Positions 1 through 13,242 of a stretch of DNA of 64,000 nt are shown piece after piece. Numbering within the stretch: position 1 is the stretch's first letter; each line of letters begins with the position of its first letter. The stretch spans positions 21,700,001 to 21,764,000 of the forward strand of contig OZ316896.1 of NCBI GenBank assembly GCA_973895155.1. Direction: 5' to 3'. Source of the DNA: Marsupella aquatica. Taxonomy: Eukaryota > Marchantiophyta. The translations under genes and the position numbers were made by a program. The notes below the pieces were generated by a model. The model was not told the origin of the DNA, did no database searches, and saw nothing but the letters and a program-made list of their open reading frames with translations.

Positions 1-2830
1 GTGATATTTTAGGATTCTGTGATCGATCTACCGAACCCGGCCCTCCTTTCGCACGGGAATGCGGAAAAAGGCTGACGCACTGGCCGGCATCGATCGGTTG
101 CCGCAGCTTCTAAAAACCAGGGACAGCCTTTAAGGGAAGAATTCCTTTCCGATTAATTTCCCTTCTAGCTAAAAGAAATCAGAAACAACATGGACTGGCT
201 GCAAGGACCGGGACTGGATTCTGTGCGATTCTGTCTTGTGTATCGTTACCCTTCTGCGGTGCATGTAATGTAGCTACCAACAAAATAAAACACAGACTTA
301 TTACAATATTCTCACTACAATGAATGACGGCATACTAAATTTGCAAGGAAAGGTACTCTCCGTCCTAACTGCTACTCAGAAGTGATCGGGCGACTATCAA
401 GCCCGTGACGTAGATCTAGGCTACGGCGAAAAGAGATGTGGCCCGAAGATGTCGAGAGGCCTCGGAAATCCTGCGGGACAGTTGTGATCTTCTGTGGAGA
501 GAAATATCTACTTAGTCAGACTACTGAGATAGGTAGCGCAGCAACGTACTAATACCGTTGTTCTTCCGTAACCGCGACAACTTCTGTCAGAGATCTTTGA
601 CTAACTAGTTGAGGTTCCATACGTGCAATGTCGCTGACGTAATAAATATCTGAACGAGAAATATGCTCTGAAGTACAATTGTACAACTTCCAAGTTGAAC
701 TTCCAACCCTCTCAATCATAAATTTGTTCAAGCTAGAACATAAACCTGGGTCGAGAACATAACTGGGTATCCTCGCGCTCTGAACTTCGTCTAGTTGTGA
801 AGTGAAATTATAAGGCACCAATGCCACTAAAGCTTGTCTCTGCGTCTGAAGTTAATGATACCTCTTACTAAATTTCTCACGTTTTTGCCGTATATCTCTC
901 AGTGAAACTAAAAAAGTTGACTAGCAGAGTATCTGAAAACGTTTGAAGTTAATGACAAACTCCGCGGACGGCTAGGTAAGGCATGTATACCGATACTTCC
1001 TTTACAGCAAAGTCGCCCTCACCGGCTGTCAACAGTCCACGGCATTGGGCTGGCTCCAGGCGAACAATTACTTCAGCATTTTGAGACGCAAGTCATGAAC
1101 TTCTCAAACAACGACAAATTCAGAACCAATCTAAACCTATTCTCCTTCTTCGCAAGTTGGTAATCCACAGAAATGTTAAAGGGAAAGGGATCCCATCATG
1201 CTCGGAGAGGTACCTGCGTCGACTCGGTTCGAAGACTATATGGCGATAGAGAAGAACGACCAGCGTCTGCAATGTTTTAAAATTGACACAGAAATGATTT
1301 CCAGCTCACAATTCCAAGCGGTATCGTTCTCAAGATGTTGTGGAAATGAAAGCATGCATGCTTCTACTGCCTATATATACGCATTCACGTAGGTGAAGAA
1401 AAAGCCTTTTTATACATGCAATTGTTAAGTCCAGATGGTCATCTCTACACAACACAACATGCGGGTGACCTGCACTTGCCTGGTAAAACCCTCACACCAA
1501 AACCTCCATCAAGGAAATCCAGGAGGGATCATTGCTGTCAATTCAAGCTAACAGATTGAAGTAACTGGTGGATCGAGGGACGAAAGTGATTGTGAAGGGC
1601 TGAAACGGATTGGAGCTCAAGAGTGCAAAACGAAGCCAGAAATGAAAACTGGTTCTCTCCTTTCAGCAATCTCCTGAGCTATGCAGCGGTACAGCACGAA
1701 TGATCTGTTTGTACCGGGGCTCCATCTCTCGGACTCACTGGGAAACGAGATGTTCGTAGGTACGAGGAATGCATATTTGTCATCTCGTGTCTCGTCTTAT
1801 AGCAGCTTCCGGACAAACTGCTTTCTCTGTTACGCTAATATTTATGGCAAATAGTATAACGCTTTAGCAAGATTGGTTTTCCTCACCTCTAATCTATGTT
1901 TGCATTAAAAAAGAGCACAGCCATATTTCATTGATGTGATCGTTCTAGAAAACTAGCCTCATTACCAGTTCCTTGAGAGAGATGCTCTCCTCCCAAAGAA
2001 AAACTACCATTTTTTAAAGTGTCAAACAAAGTCCAATGGAGTTAAGGGAAACGAGTTCCAAAGAGGACAAAACCATGAATTTATGCAAACCCCCAAAACC
2101 TCTAAACAAAATTGTTGCACAAAATATCAAGGTGAGGCCAAAAAAAATTGCAAGTGAAATAAAGAAGGATTGTTACTCCGACTATGTAACTGTGTACTAG
2201 TAAAGGTTGTGAATGAGAAATCTCATCGTTTTCAGTTTGCACCATGTGGTGCAAAAATGTGCTCTTCTGAGGGCAAGATAGCTGCCGCGGGTTGGGAGTC
2301 CATCCATGGTCACACAACAGGGGAGAGGTTTTTTAATTTTTGTTTGCTTTTCATTGTATTTTTGTTTATCACGGGCAGGTGTAAGGCTAGGCAGCTCAAG
2401 CAGCTAAGTGAGGCAAGAGAGGTCTATGGGCGAATCTGATGGTGTGGAAAAACTCAGTTTTGTTGTGAGATTACCCGTTCAACAAACATTTTCTTTGGCA
2501 TTTTTTCCTTCTTATCAAAAAACAATCCCCCTTTTCATGGGATTACTTATTTTACTATTTGATCCCTCGGGATTGAACGGATCCCTAGAATTGCCTGTGT
2601 CACTGTTGCTTGAGCCTATGATTGTGTTGAGCCCAATGTGATCCATAAAATTGGGGTAGTCGCAGCTGCAGTTGGATGCATAGAAAGACTAGCACTCTGA
2701 TCTAAAATTAGAATCAACAGTTTATTCAACCCGTAGGCACTTATCACAAATGAAAATATATAGTATGCTCTTGTGTTTTGATTTGTGATTAGAACCAGGC
2801 CATGTTGCTTTTTGATGTCAGTGCACATAC
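1..2830. other. No gene recognised
   Basis: All reading frames here are short and none resembles a family I know. Base composition is mixed and I see no tRNA, rRNA or strong tandem repeat. It may be intergenic DNA or the flank of a gene outside the window. Confidence 0.5.
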
Positions 2831-3058
2831 TAACTTGCTGTTGTTTCCTGATGACAATTATAGCCAGGCAGGAGATTAGGGTTAACGCTTCAAAACTGTG
2901 TGGCTAGCTGGCATCCAACTCTAACTTGCTGCTGTTTCCTGATGACAATTACAGCCAGGCAGGAGATTGGGGTAAACGCTTCGAAACTGTGTGGCTAGCT
3001 AGCATCCAACTCTCCTGCAAGCCAAATAGTGCAGCTGACTAGCATTCAACTCTTATGC
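2831..3058. repeat. 91-bp tandem duplication
   Basis: A unit beginning TAACTTGCTG at 2831 recurs at 2922 with few differences (period 91). Shorter partial echoes of its end (TAGCATCCAACTC) follow at about 2998 and 3038. This is a local duplication with no coding content. Confidence 0.8.
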
Positions 3059-3059
3059 A

Positions 3060-4370
3060 ACTTGGTATATCTATTTATTAAGTAATAAATAAACTCGTCC
3101 AAGTTCCATTACAAACCCACATACATGTACACCCAGTTTTCCAACCGTTCTGTTATGTCTCCCTTTAACCATATGCCCCACATGTAGGTCTACCGTTCTT
3201 GTAAACGCATTTACCTAACCTAGGTGCACCTGTATTTAGCACCCAAGGGGCATGTTGCATGAAAGAAACAAGGTGTGCATGATTAGCCAGATCCACGTGC
3301 AAAACTATTTCACTGTTTATTCTCGTGTACACGTTTAAGGGTCATTCAAGGGGAGACTGGATTGCTTACTGTACCTGACTTGCTCGAAGAATCATTGTTG
3401 TGGAGAGATGACTTGGAGCTCAGAGGTCGGACTGACTCAATTATTTTGAAGCATACAGTCGCATGGTATTATTATTGTACACATTCTAGTAAAACACAAC
3501 AGTCACCCTTTCTCCTCCTTGGGTATCGTCCACCCTTGTGGGCTACCTCATAGTGATGCATATTCCATAGTAGAACGTCCATTATATGTTAAAATGAGTT
3601 TACTTTCAGCTCTCAAGGTAAAAACGAAAACCAGCACCCTGAACTCCTCTACTTGCATGATGGCTCCTGCGTTACACTTTCCAGTCTTCGAGGTACTTGA
3701 TAGTTCTTTAAAAACTGGATAGTGAGCAGACTGTTGAGTGGCTTTTGTGAGTGAGTTTGCTGAGATGCCTTTTGACCTATATGGACAATCCACGTGATTG
3801 GAGGTATATGTTTGGAAATAATGAATCAAATAAGAAACTTAAGGGGGTTCATTATACCAAGAATTATTCTGCCTCTAAAAATTGAAAGGTTGCAGTGTAA
3901 TTCAATAAAACAACAAAAATATAATCTCAAATAAATAAAAACTTAAACATACACCAAAACAAAATCCTGTGCTGGTCAAGTTTTATTTTCAGGGTGGGCC
4001 ACACCATCTCAAAGCACGGCAAGAAACCTTTGCAAGGAGTATAGCACAGGTTCTGGTATTAAAAGCACTCTCAGTAGGAATTTGTGCCGTTTTGTACCTT
4101 AGAAGAACGATGTAAAGTACATTCAGAGGGACCAGAGTTGCACGGTGTGTTCCCAACATAAACCCCCTTCAGATCATTTCTAGGCTTAAAAGTTGGAAAC
4201 CAAGAAGTCAAGATTTGAACCCATAGACCTCATTTTCTCAGGTCAATTTTACTTCCAGGTAAACTACAAGGCTCAACCGTAAACTTTCTTCGAGGTTAAG
4301 ATACACTTATTTTATTCTGGGTTTCAGACTTGCCCATGCCATACGTGAATTTTCTCCCTCTGTACCCTGG
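3060..4370. other. No gene recognised
   Basis: Mixed-composition DNA with only short frames in every reading direction. I see no feature beyond short A/T-rich runs near 3890-3960. Confidence 0.5.
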
Positions 4371-4390
4371 ACTCCACTATTGCTGGCCCA

Positions 4391-5035
4391 TGCTGGTACT
4401 CATGCCCGGTTTGACCTTGCCCGTCAAACTGGCCAAAAATCGTCGGCAAATCGGCAACCCGGCACCCGGGTTCGGGAGCAGTCCGGGCCGGGACAAGTTC
4501 GGGAGACATTCGGGCCGGGTTCGGGCGAGGTTTGGGGGAGGTCGGGGGAGTTCGGGGGAGTTCAGGCGAGGGGGAGTTCGGGTTCGGGGGAGTCTGGGCC
4601 GGGTTTGGGGGAGTTTGGGCAAGGTTCGGGGGACCGGGAGTTCAGGGTAGGTCGGGGGAGTTCGGGGGAGGGTCGGGGGTGTTTCGGGGGAGTTTCGGGG
4701 GAGTTCGGGGGAGGGTCGGGGGAGTTCGGGGGAGTTCGGGAAGGGTCCGGGTTCGGGTCCGGGGGAGTCCGGGACTCTAAACCCCGCCCTCCTTCCCCCA
4801 GCCCCGACCCCAGACCCGGCCCCGGCTGGCTGCCACCCCGAACCGGGGTCCGGGGGAGTCCGGGTTCGGGTCTGGGGGAGTCTGGGAAGGGTCCGGGGGA
4901 GTCCGGGTGAGTTCGGGAGAATATTGTGGAATATCCGTCAAATTGGTCATTTTCGAGCCGTCATTTGACAGTTTGACGTGCCCGGCAAGCCGTCAACTTG
5001 CCCGTCAGGTTAAACCGGGTACTCATGTAATCAAG
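4391..5035. repeat. GC-rich low-complexity block with inverted flanks
   Basis: The core (about 4490-4920) is a degenerate array of GGGGGAGTTCGG-like units and is strongly G-rich on the + strand. Flanks at about 4397-4445 (CATGCCCGGTTTGACC) and 4975-5030 (GGTTAAACCGGGTACTCATG) are roughly inverted copies of each other, so the block looks like a foldback element with an expanded interior. Long frames run through it only because it is low-complexity; I do not call a protein. A related block lies at 16.64-17.22 kb. Confidence 0.6.
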
Positions 5036-5640
5036 GTTTTAAATGAGAAAGGCTACTTCAACAATTGCCTTGCATCACTCCACTTGTCAATGTAGTCGCA
5101 TAGCATACTGTGTACTGTGCCATGTGAGCACGTGCCCATACGTTGAACTAATTTTCATGTGCCCTACAAACCTGATTGTTTTGTTTAATTATCTGGCCAC
5201 GCCTCTATGTGCAATTACCATGAAGCAGTCGCCCCTACTGTTAAAAGGATTACATAGCGTTCCTACACGCAACTCCCTGCAAAAGTGTCATCCCCAACAC
5301 TTTCGGCAGCATGAATGCTAACACATTAAAATAATATAGTACAAATAGTAACAAATAAATCAAAAATTTCCAAACCTAAAACATATGGCTTGTTACCTTT
5401 TACCATCAAGTTGAACACAGATTTCAATTGGCAACTGGCGTGCAAAACATGAGTCCTTTCCCATCAATGGGGGCCTTACAAGATAGGCATTCTGCACCAA
5501 AAACTGTTTTCCTTGTCTCTCTATCCAAAGCAAAGAGGAAGGCCACTTGCATACACTAAAGTCAAATTAACCCAGTGAAAATGTGTCAGGTTTGGAACTA
5601 TTACATGCAAAGACTATGAATAGGAACTATCTGTTGGTCC
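5036..5640. other. No gene recognised
   Basis: Short frames only. Nothing repeated or structured was seen. Confidence 0.4.
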
Positions 5641-5644
5641 GTTC

Positions 5645-5895
5645 TTTCAGAATTCAGACCATCTCATACCCCCAGTAGGGTTTGTTGGTTGGTGTTTGCT
5701 TCTTGGTTTTTGTGGGATACTCCTTGACTTGTTGAGCCTCTTTGGTCTTCTGGGGGTCTTTCTCTCCCCCCTTCCCCCCCTTTAATGGTTTCTTTTGCCT
5801 TAGAGACCTCGGGAGAGACCTGTCCATGTCTTCTGGTTTGTTGTTCTTGTCTTCTTGGCAGTGTGATATATATCTCAAGAGTAGAGATATGCTGA
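5645..5895 (+). repeat. LINE-3'-end-like repeat, copy 1
   Basis: A T/G-rich stretch resembles 15421-15655. Shared blocks, in the same order, are an ACTCCTTG(A/G)CTTG stretch, CCTCTTTGGTCTTCT, GACCTGTC and TGTGATATATAT. No coding sequence is evident. I infer a decayed 3' tail of a retroelement because such T-rich tails end the coding LINE fragment at 18.9-20.9 kb; the family link is not proven. Confidence 0.45.
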
Positions 5896-5899
5896 AATG

Positions 5900-7990
5900 C
5901 ACTTGCATACACTAAAGTTAAACTAAGTAACCCAGTCAAAATGTGTCAGGTTTGGTAATAATAAATGCAAAGACCATGAATAGAAACTATATCTTGGTCC
6001 ATATCTAAAATCTTATGGGGCCTCATAGGGACTATCAAGTAACACTTCTCAATTTAGGGGTAGGTCTAGTATCGCTCTCTGAAGAAGAGGTCTAAGTTTT
6101 TGACAAAAAGGCATGTGAAAATAAGTAAATAGGGGAGTCACAAGGGTCCCACTAGCAGATAACAAGGATTGGTAATGGTTTTGCCTTGTTGTGCCCCCAA
6201 AGTTCATTTAAAGTGAAATCCTGTTCCCACATTTGAATGGCTAGGATTGCATCTCACACATAGAGAAAAAAATGAACTGTTGTTGCAGAGTTGTGAATAT
6301 TATCTATTGTGCCTGGATCCACATAATTAGAAAGTTTGTTCTTGAAAAGTCATCCCAACAAGTGTAGCCGGGCCGGCTATAAGTGTGTTTTGTGTGTTCG
6401 AGCCTTCCAAGCTGAGCAGCTTTAATTTGCATAAACCCTCATCTCACACACACTTGACTTGATACTTAATTAAATTAGAAGTCCATGTAACCAAACCCTT
6501 TGCTCATTAACAAAGGACTTTACATTTAGTAAAAAAATTGGAGACCACTCTCTTACCACCTAAATGGAGGACAATCAAATGGACAAATAGACCCCCAAGG
6601 AGTTGTGATAGAAAATGAGTTTTTCACTAGCCTTCCACCTGAATAGTTGGGTCCATGGACCCATTTGCTTGCTAGATGTATTCTCAGCCATTCAAATATG
6701 GGCAAGGCACAATCCAACAAAAATATTGCCTATCCTTGTCACTTGACTTGACACCATGCCTTCTGCCAAAGGTTTGACTACCTCTAGAGTTGGTCTAAAA
6801 AAGAACTGCTCCATTCCAATTTTAATTATTTTGCATTTAGTTTCCCACAATTTTCATGTTTTGGCAGTTATTTTTGCTTTGGGGGAAATATGTCTGGAGA
6901 GCTGTTTCCAGACCTCTAGCAATTCTACATTGTTCACCCTAATTAGTGTTATGCAAAAATTGGCACTAGTACACAATTAGTATTACTAACACTAATTTTG
7001 GTAGAAGTGATTTTGAGTCCAAGGTAGCACTGATTTTTGTTGGTTTTTTTCACTCTTGTTAAATTGCTGATGAAAATAGATGATTTTGAGTCCAAAGTAA
7101 CACTAACAGAAAGTAAAGCCTGGATGGAAAGAGGGGTTTGCTCTGATGCCCCCAATCATCCTAAACTATAATACAAGATTGCGCCTTTTTATGAAGTGGT
7201 CGTCATTCAAATTTGTCCAAAAAACATTAATCATGTCAAAGAAGGAATAAAGGTTATATTAAATTTAGTGTGCACCAAAAAAAAAAATACATTCCAAACA
7301 AGCCGGGAATCAAATGGGAGACACAAAAGTAGGTAGCCAATGCTAGAACCAATGAGGCACACAAAACAAGAGAGTGAATGTACATGCATGGTATCAAGGA
7401 GGTATATACATGAAATACAAAAGTACATAATATATATGATATTATATATTATTGCAAGTATTACAATATTGTAAAATATAATAATGATAGTAATTTAATT
7501 AAATAAGTTAATTTAAAATAGGTTAAATTACAAAGAATATAAAAAGCTATAATAAAATGTTATTTTTTTCATTATAGTAGTCATTCAAATTTACAATATC
7601 TCAAAAATGAAAAACATGAAAGAATGATTTCTTTTGTGAATGAAAATGGAGAGAAATGTTTCCAAGCAAAAAATGAATTTAATAGTATAAAGAAACTAAG
7701 GATGGTCTCTAGCAATGCAAGAGTATCAAGGAGACCTCCCTTTACCATGTACCACTATAATCCTGATTAGGTCCCTTTACAAACTAAAAAAAGTGACAAT
7801 CAATCTAGAATGTTCATCAAAATATAATTTTTTTCACACTTTAAGATCTATCCATACACCCCTTCTAAAAATAAGTTCCTGCCCAACCTACCCTTTAACC
7901 TTCCCATACCTACCACAATTGAAAAAATTAATCAAATTTTAATTAAATTTATTAATATATAAATAATTCTAAAATTTTTGAAATAATTTC
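5900..7990. other. No gene recognised; AT-rich
   Basis: AT-rich DNA, extreme at about 7420-7560 and 7900-8000, without a supportable coding region. Two near-copies of a short segment about AGTGATTTTGAGTCCAAGGTAGCACT occur around 7008 and 7080. Confidence 0.45.
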
Positions 7991-7994
7991 AAAT

Positions 7995-8450
7995 ATAAAT
8001 AAAGTATTTTCTCATCTTGACATCTTTTCTTCATATTAAGATCTTCTCACCTCAAGATCGTTGCTCACCTTGAGATCTTGCTCATCCTTTCTTCATATTA
8101 AGATCTTTGACATATTTTTCTCACCTTGAGATCTTTTCTCACCTCAACATATATATTATATTTGTCTCATTTTGCCATATTTTTTTCACCTGGTCATCTT
8201 TATCTCACCACAACATCTTTCTTCACCCTCACCATTTTTTCCTCATATTGACATCTTTTTCTCATCTCACCATCTTTTCTCTCCTTGACTTATTTTTCTC
8301 ACCTCCGAATGTTTTTCTCTAATATGACATCTTTTTCTCACCTTGCTATATTTTCTTTCCTTGACATATTTTTCTCAGCTCAAAATGTTTTTCTCTTATC
8401 AACATCTTTTCTCACCTTGATATATTTTCTCACCTCAACATGCATCATTT
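7995..8450. repeat. Degenerate TCTCACCTTGACAT-type tandem array
   Basis: Roughly 20-base units of the type CATCTTTTTCTCACCTTGA repeat with heavy drift for about 450 bases. The + strand is pyrimidine-rich. Open frames through it (Phe/Ser/His-rich) follow from the repeat and are not a gene. Confidence 0.75.
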
Positions 8451-8529
8451 GTGCAATGCACAGGTATCAGGCCCGATATGTATTTAACAACATCTTTTAG
8501 TAATGACATACTTCATCTATTGACCATTT

Positions 8530-9165
8530 TATACTTAACAACATTGTAATACTTTAACGACATCTTTGGCATAACGACATCGTTGGCAACATGACATCTA
8601 CTTACTTGATGACCTTTTGGGCAACATGCCATCTTTGGCAAAATGACTTCTTTTTCTTAACAACATCTTTTTATTTCATGACATTTTTCACATAATAACA
8701 TCATTCTTGGGAAACACAACATATAATTCTCTTAAGAGCATTTTGGGCACCACAACACTTTACTCTTAGCAACATCTTGGGGGACATTACATCTTGGGCA
8801 TCACAACATCTGTTTTCTTAACAATATCTTGGGCGCCATGATACCCTTATTTTAATGATATTTTGGGCGACATAACATTTTTTTTCTTAACGACATCTTT
8901 TGTGCAATGCATGATTGGGTAATTTCCCTCAACGATGTCTTGGCCGACATGACATATTTTCTCTCAATGATGTCTTTGCTGACACGACATCTTGGCCGAC
9001 ATGACAACTTTTTTTTCAACGAACTCTTGGCCAACATGACATTTTTTCTCTCAACCACCTCTTGGCCGACACGACATTTTTTTCTCTCCACGACCTCTTG
9101 GCTGACACGTTTTGTTTTTTTTTCTCAACGACATCTTGGCCGACACGATTTTTTGTGTGCAACGC
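8530..9165. repeat. Degenerate ACGACATCTTGGCC-type tandem array
   Basis: A second degenerate array follows the first. Its unit is about AACGACATCTTGGCCGACA plus a T-rich spacer. Units are more regular toward the right (8930-9150), which suggests recent expansion there. Both arrays share the CATCTT core and probably derive from one another. Confidence 0.75.
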
Positions 9166-9504
9166 ACGGGTATTGAGCTCGTGGATCTAGAAAGTTGGGA
9201 TGGCCTGACTCAGAACAGCAATACCTGCTCGGATAGCACACTACAGTTTTGACTCATATGTGGCCTGTAAACAGGCTCTTGACCGTTTGCAGCTGGTTTC
9301 CATTAATATGGGCGGTGGTCCCGGTGATGGTAAGTTGCAGCTCATGCAAACTATCTGGGCATCCTTCAAAGAAGTGAAGCGTCCTTTCCCAAAGTGGTAA
9401 GTTGGTGCTTGTGTCCAACTATTGAGGGCGTTCTTCACAATTTAAGTGAAGCATCCCTTGGCAGTCCGGTTTATAATATTTGATCATCTTTGCACTCATC
9501 AGCA

Positions 9505-9675
9505 ATACAGCAAATGGTTTCAAATAAAATTGGCAATGGAGCAAATTAAATGGTTTCAAAGAAAAATTGGAACTTTGTAAGGTAATAGATTTGACAACAC
9601 AGAACATGGAGCAAATGGTTTCAAAGAAAATTGGAACTTTTTCAGGTAATAGATTGGACACAGAGAACATGCATG
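9505..9675. repeat. Short local duplication (GGTTTCAAA...AATTGGAAC)
   Basis: The segment GAGCAAATGGTTTCAAAGAAAATTGGAAC...GGTAATAGATT occurs at about 9536-9592 and 9607-9660, with a shorter related piece at 9510. It is non-coding. Confidence 0.6.
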
Positions 9676-9909
9676 AAACTTAATTTAAATTTTGAGCTCA
9701 AACATAGATCTGAAAGTTGGCCTCCCTGTTCGATATTGGCCTCCCTGTTCCACGGTCGAATTATGCTGCTCATGGTTGTTACATTGCCCTTGCTTGATAA
9801 GTCTACGCACTCGATGCTCGCAGCTTGAATAAGTGCAGTGGACCCTGCCCATGTTCACTTGTCGATGTCTCCAGTGCCATCTCGATTCAGCCGTTTCACT
9901 TTCCAAGAA

Positions 9910-9967
9910 GGTTCACCGGACAGGCTCCAGCGTAGCGTGCATCAAACCATTGCCTGTCCGGTGAACC
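9910..9967. repeat. Perfect inverted repeat, 16-bp arms, 26-base loop
   Basis: GGTTCACCGGACAGGC at 9910-9925 is exactly complementary to GCCTGTCCGGTGAACC at 9952-9967, with 26 bases between. The arms are GC-rich (11 of 16) and would form a very stable hairpin in DNA or RNA. No gene or T-run is next to it. It could be a foldback remnant, a small-RNA hairpin or a regulatory structure. Confidence 0.85.
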
Positions 9968-9969
9968 TG

Positions 9970-12900
9970 GCTGCCTGCCATCACTCTGCTGGCTGCTAAA
10001 TCGATGTGATTCAGAATATTGATTGCACGTGTTGCCAAGCCAACACTAGTACTTGATTCTCCGGAGGCTTTCCGTCCCACGGATTGACTTCCGGATTGAT
10101 GCTTGCAAAGCAATCTTCCCCGCTGGCCGCAATTTCACTTCTGATCAACCTGATTCAAGCATCGAAACTGACAAATGAATGCTGGCCCTCACGTACGTTG
10201 CAACATGGAAATAGCTTCGTTGTTTCATAAAATATGTGTGGAGTTACTTTTTCCAAATGAAAGGAGTTATCAATTCTCACGAATTTCTCTCTCGGATTTT
10301 GATGAGTGAGGATCCCATCTTAGCTGATGAGTCTGCAATGTAGTGATTGGTACCTTGGAGACTGTGTCGACAGCTGACCGGGTACTGTAGAGGAAGGTCG
10401 TGGACTGATCAATTACTATCTTGACAGAAACTAGAGATCGCCACGAAGTCGGGACTGGGCCGCGTGGTTGAATTGTTCATGAGGTGTTGCCAGCCTTTGT
10501 GTGCCGAGGTTGAAGCTCACCATGGCCTTCGGCGTTCTTTGCACGATTGTTGTATGAAGATGGAGGTGCTCGTCAAATTAGACTTGGACGTCCGAAATTA
10601 AGAGGCTGGCACTATCGTTCCATTAGGTATCGTTGTTCACCTGGTCGGTCCACTGGGTTGCCCATCGCTTGAGCCTAGTTCTCGTAATTCCGTCGATGGA
10701 TCTTCAAAATTTTGTGTGCTCTGTCTCAGTCCCGCAGCGAATCTGCCTCGATCTCAATCATTGGATCTTAGTCATGGGATTGCTCATTAAAATTGACTGG
10801 CATCACTTGCTACAGACTCGGCTACAGACAGATTGATTGTCCGGCCTTGTCGGATTTTTTATCGGAAGTATCTTTGAAGCAACTAGTTTCAACTCAAGGA
10901 TTGCTAAGTGTACGAAGACATCAATATGAATTCGCAATCCTTGAACAAAACCGGAAGGTCTGGCTCTGAGCCAACTTTTACACTCTCCAGGCTACTGTAG
11001 CTATGGGCCATAGAGTTCAGTACAGTTTGGTAGAGAAAGTTGATATATCGTTAGAGCGCCCATATGCGGTGTCTTTTGAAGTTCAACTCCGAGCTCAGGT
11101 GCTTGATTAAGGAATCACTGGTATGGGATTGGACCTTCGAAACATTATGTTCGAAAGAGCCATCTCCGCTCCAGCATGAAGTGATCCGAGGAATTTCATG
11201 ACAATGCGAGTTTACCGTCTTGGTATGGAACCGTGGTCTGACTCCTGCGAATTGAAGCCAGTTTTGGCACGCGTTTAGCGTTATTTATAATAGTTTCCGA
11301 GTTTGACGCTTGTGGCTACTTCTTACTACTCAATTTTGAGGCACTTCCCTATCGTCCGAGTGGTTCACTCAAGTTCCCCCACATTCTCTCTTGAAATTTG
11401 GAAATCTAAAACTTATGCATCAAAATACCCTGTTTCATTTCTTTTTGTCTAGTCAACAAAACCAAAGGGCTAAAATCTATTTCAGTCCGATGATCGAAAC
11501 CCAAAACAGCTCGTCAGAGTTCCTTTGTTGGTCAAGGTCTCACCGTAAAGGTGACGGAGGTCTCAAGACTTCTCGTCTTGAGGACAGAATAAAATTCTCC
11601 ACCTTCCTTGAGATTTGAAACTCTGAAAGATAATCGTTCTTGCTTTGAAGACGTCCAGACCCATTGAAGTCTCTGCGGAGATTCTTGTGCTATATCCAGG
11701 GTGATGGAGCAACGTACGCTGCGGAGCTTTTGTGCTATCTCCAGACTGATGTAGCCATCAGATAAACGTACCCAAGCGTCGGGTATTGCTTCACACCGAT
11801 GGCGAGAGCTGCAGATCTGACATGCATGCCTCCTGCCAGTCTCAAGGCTGTCTGTTACAGGTCTCTTTCAAACAAAACAAACACCGTCGCTGGAAACCGA
11901 TCCTGATATCTTGTGCAGTCTGTCTAGTTGCATGAGAAGTTGACAACGATTCGCTGCCAGGAAGCCATTGATTTCGTGGGCTGGATGTCATGAGATTCCT
12001 TCTTGAAAATGACTCGCATCCCTCGCGACTCTCAAAGTAAACCTCGGAAGCCCACGAGTGAGAAATTCTCGGCGATCTGCAGACTGAATCACAACACAGC
12101 AGTCGGACTTCACAGCCCTCAATTTCCGATAGAGTCACCGTGAGGCTCCCTCAGTTGGATTGGTTTTAGCAGAAATCCAGAGCTCTTTTGTCACTAGTAT
12201 CTGATTTGGGGTGCGCTCGCGTACATCAAGTTCTCGGTTCAGCCCACGCAGCTTTTCTGTCTACAGCATTGTTCATTCATCTGAAACAGGATCCTGGCTC
12301 AAAGTTTCACAGATTACCTGTGAAAGTTTCTTAGCAGTAGATCTCGAATCAGCTCAGGTACAGAGACTTCGAATTGGAATTTTTGTAAATTGGGATCGTC
12401 TAATTAAGCAGTATCTCCTACGACCGTCTTGGCATTGTACTCATTGATTGGTAAGGGTTTCTGAGATCGAAACAACTATAGCAGAGAGATTGAGGGAGGT
12501 CGCCCACAACTCAATCAAACGTTTTGGTGACTTTATTATGAGGTAATTATGCTTCGAGAGGTCGATCTCGCGAACTAGATTGGAGAGGTTGTCCCACGAG
12601 TCATTCGAGCGTCCGATTGCTTGGACATGATAGAGAATTTACGCTTTGAAGCGACTCAATCGAACGTCCGATTGCTCGGAAATATGAGGGCAATTACGCT
12701 TTGAAAGGTCGATTTAACGAACTAGATCGGAGAAAGTCATCTTAACGAGACACAAATAAGTCGTCGACATTGACGGAAAAGATAGGGATGAATGTCTTTT
12801 TTTTTTTTTGTCTTGAACGGAAATGGGGAGGAAATACAATTAGACTCCCCCCATCCCAATGTGACAGGGATGAATGTCTTTCAGGGCGAACTTATTTGCC

Positions 12901-13242
12901 TGTGATCTGCAAGAAGATGAATAATAATTGTAATTCTGTAGCTCGAAAATGAAAATGGCCTGGCTTGCATGATAACCACAGAGGGTTTACTTAGGGTTTA
13001 AAGGTTAGGCTAGGAAAAAGAAATCGGCATGATCAAGTACTTAAAGACTGAATAGCAGAGATTCGACTGGCTACCTTATTTCCGGATTACGTAACATTGA
13101 ATTTGGCTGATATCAGGTGAGGAGGCCGGGTGTTGCGATTTTCCAGTTTTTTTCTGTCGTTCTGTCGAACTACGCACACTTCCCATCGTATCTATATTGC
13201 TTTTTGGACAAAGCATCGCAGGCTCCTTCGGGGTTGGGCGCC
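9970..13242. other. No gene recognised; MND1 upstream region at right
   Basis: No supportable coding region. Around 12538-12740, segments of the type CGTCCGATTGCT...TTACGCTTTGAA and GGTCGATNT...CGAACTAGAT(T/C)GGAGA recur at about 55-130 base spacing, an interleaved local duplication. The last few hundred bases should hold the MND1 promoter and 5' UTR, but no element can be assigned. Confidence 0.45.

Noticed and set aside
4330-4910. Long Gly/Ser/Arg-rich open frames on both strands
   Set aside because: They follow from the G-rich repeat, which lacks stop codons. Overlapping frames are open at once and no domain is present.
8107-8500. Phe/Ser/His-rich open frames
   Set aside because: Translation of the TCTCACC tandem array; no start context or family match.
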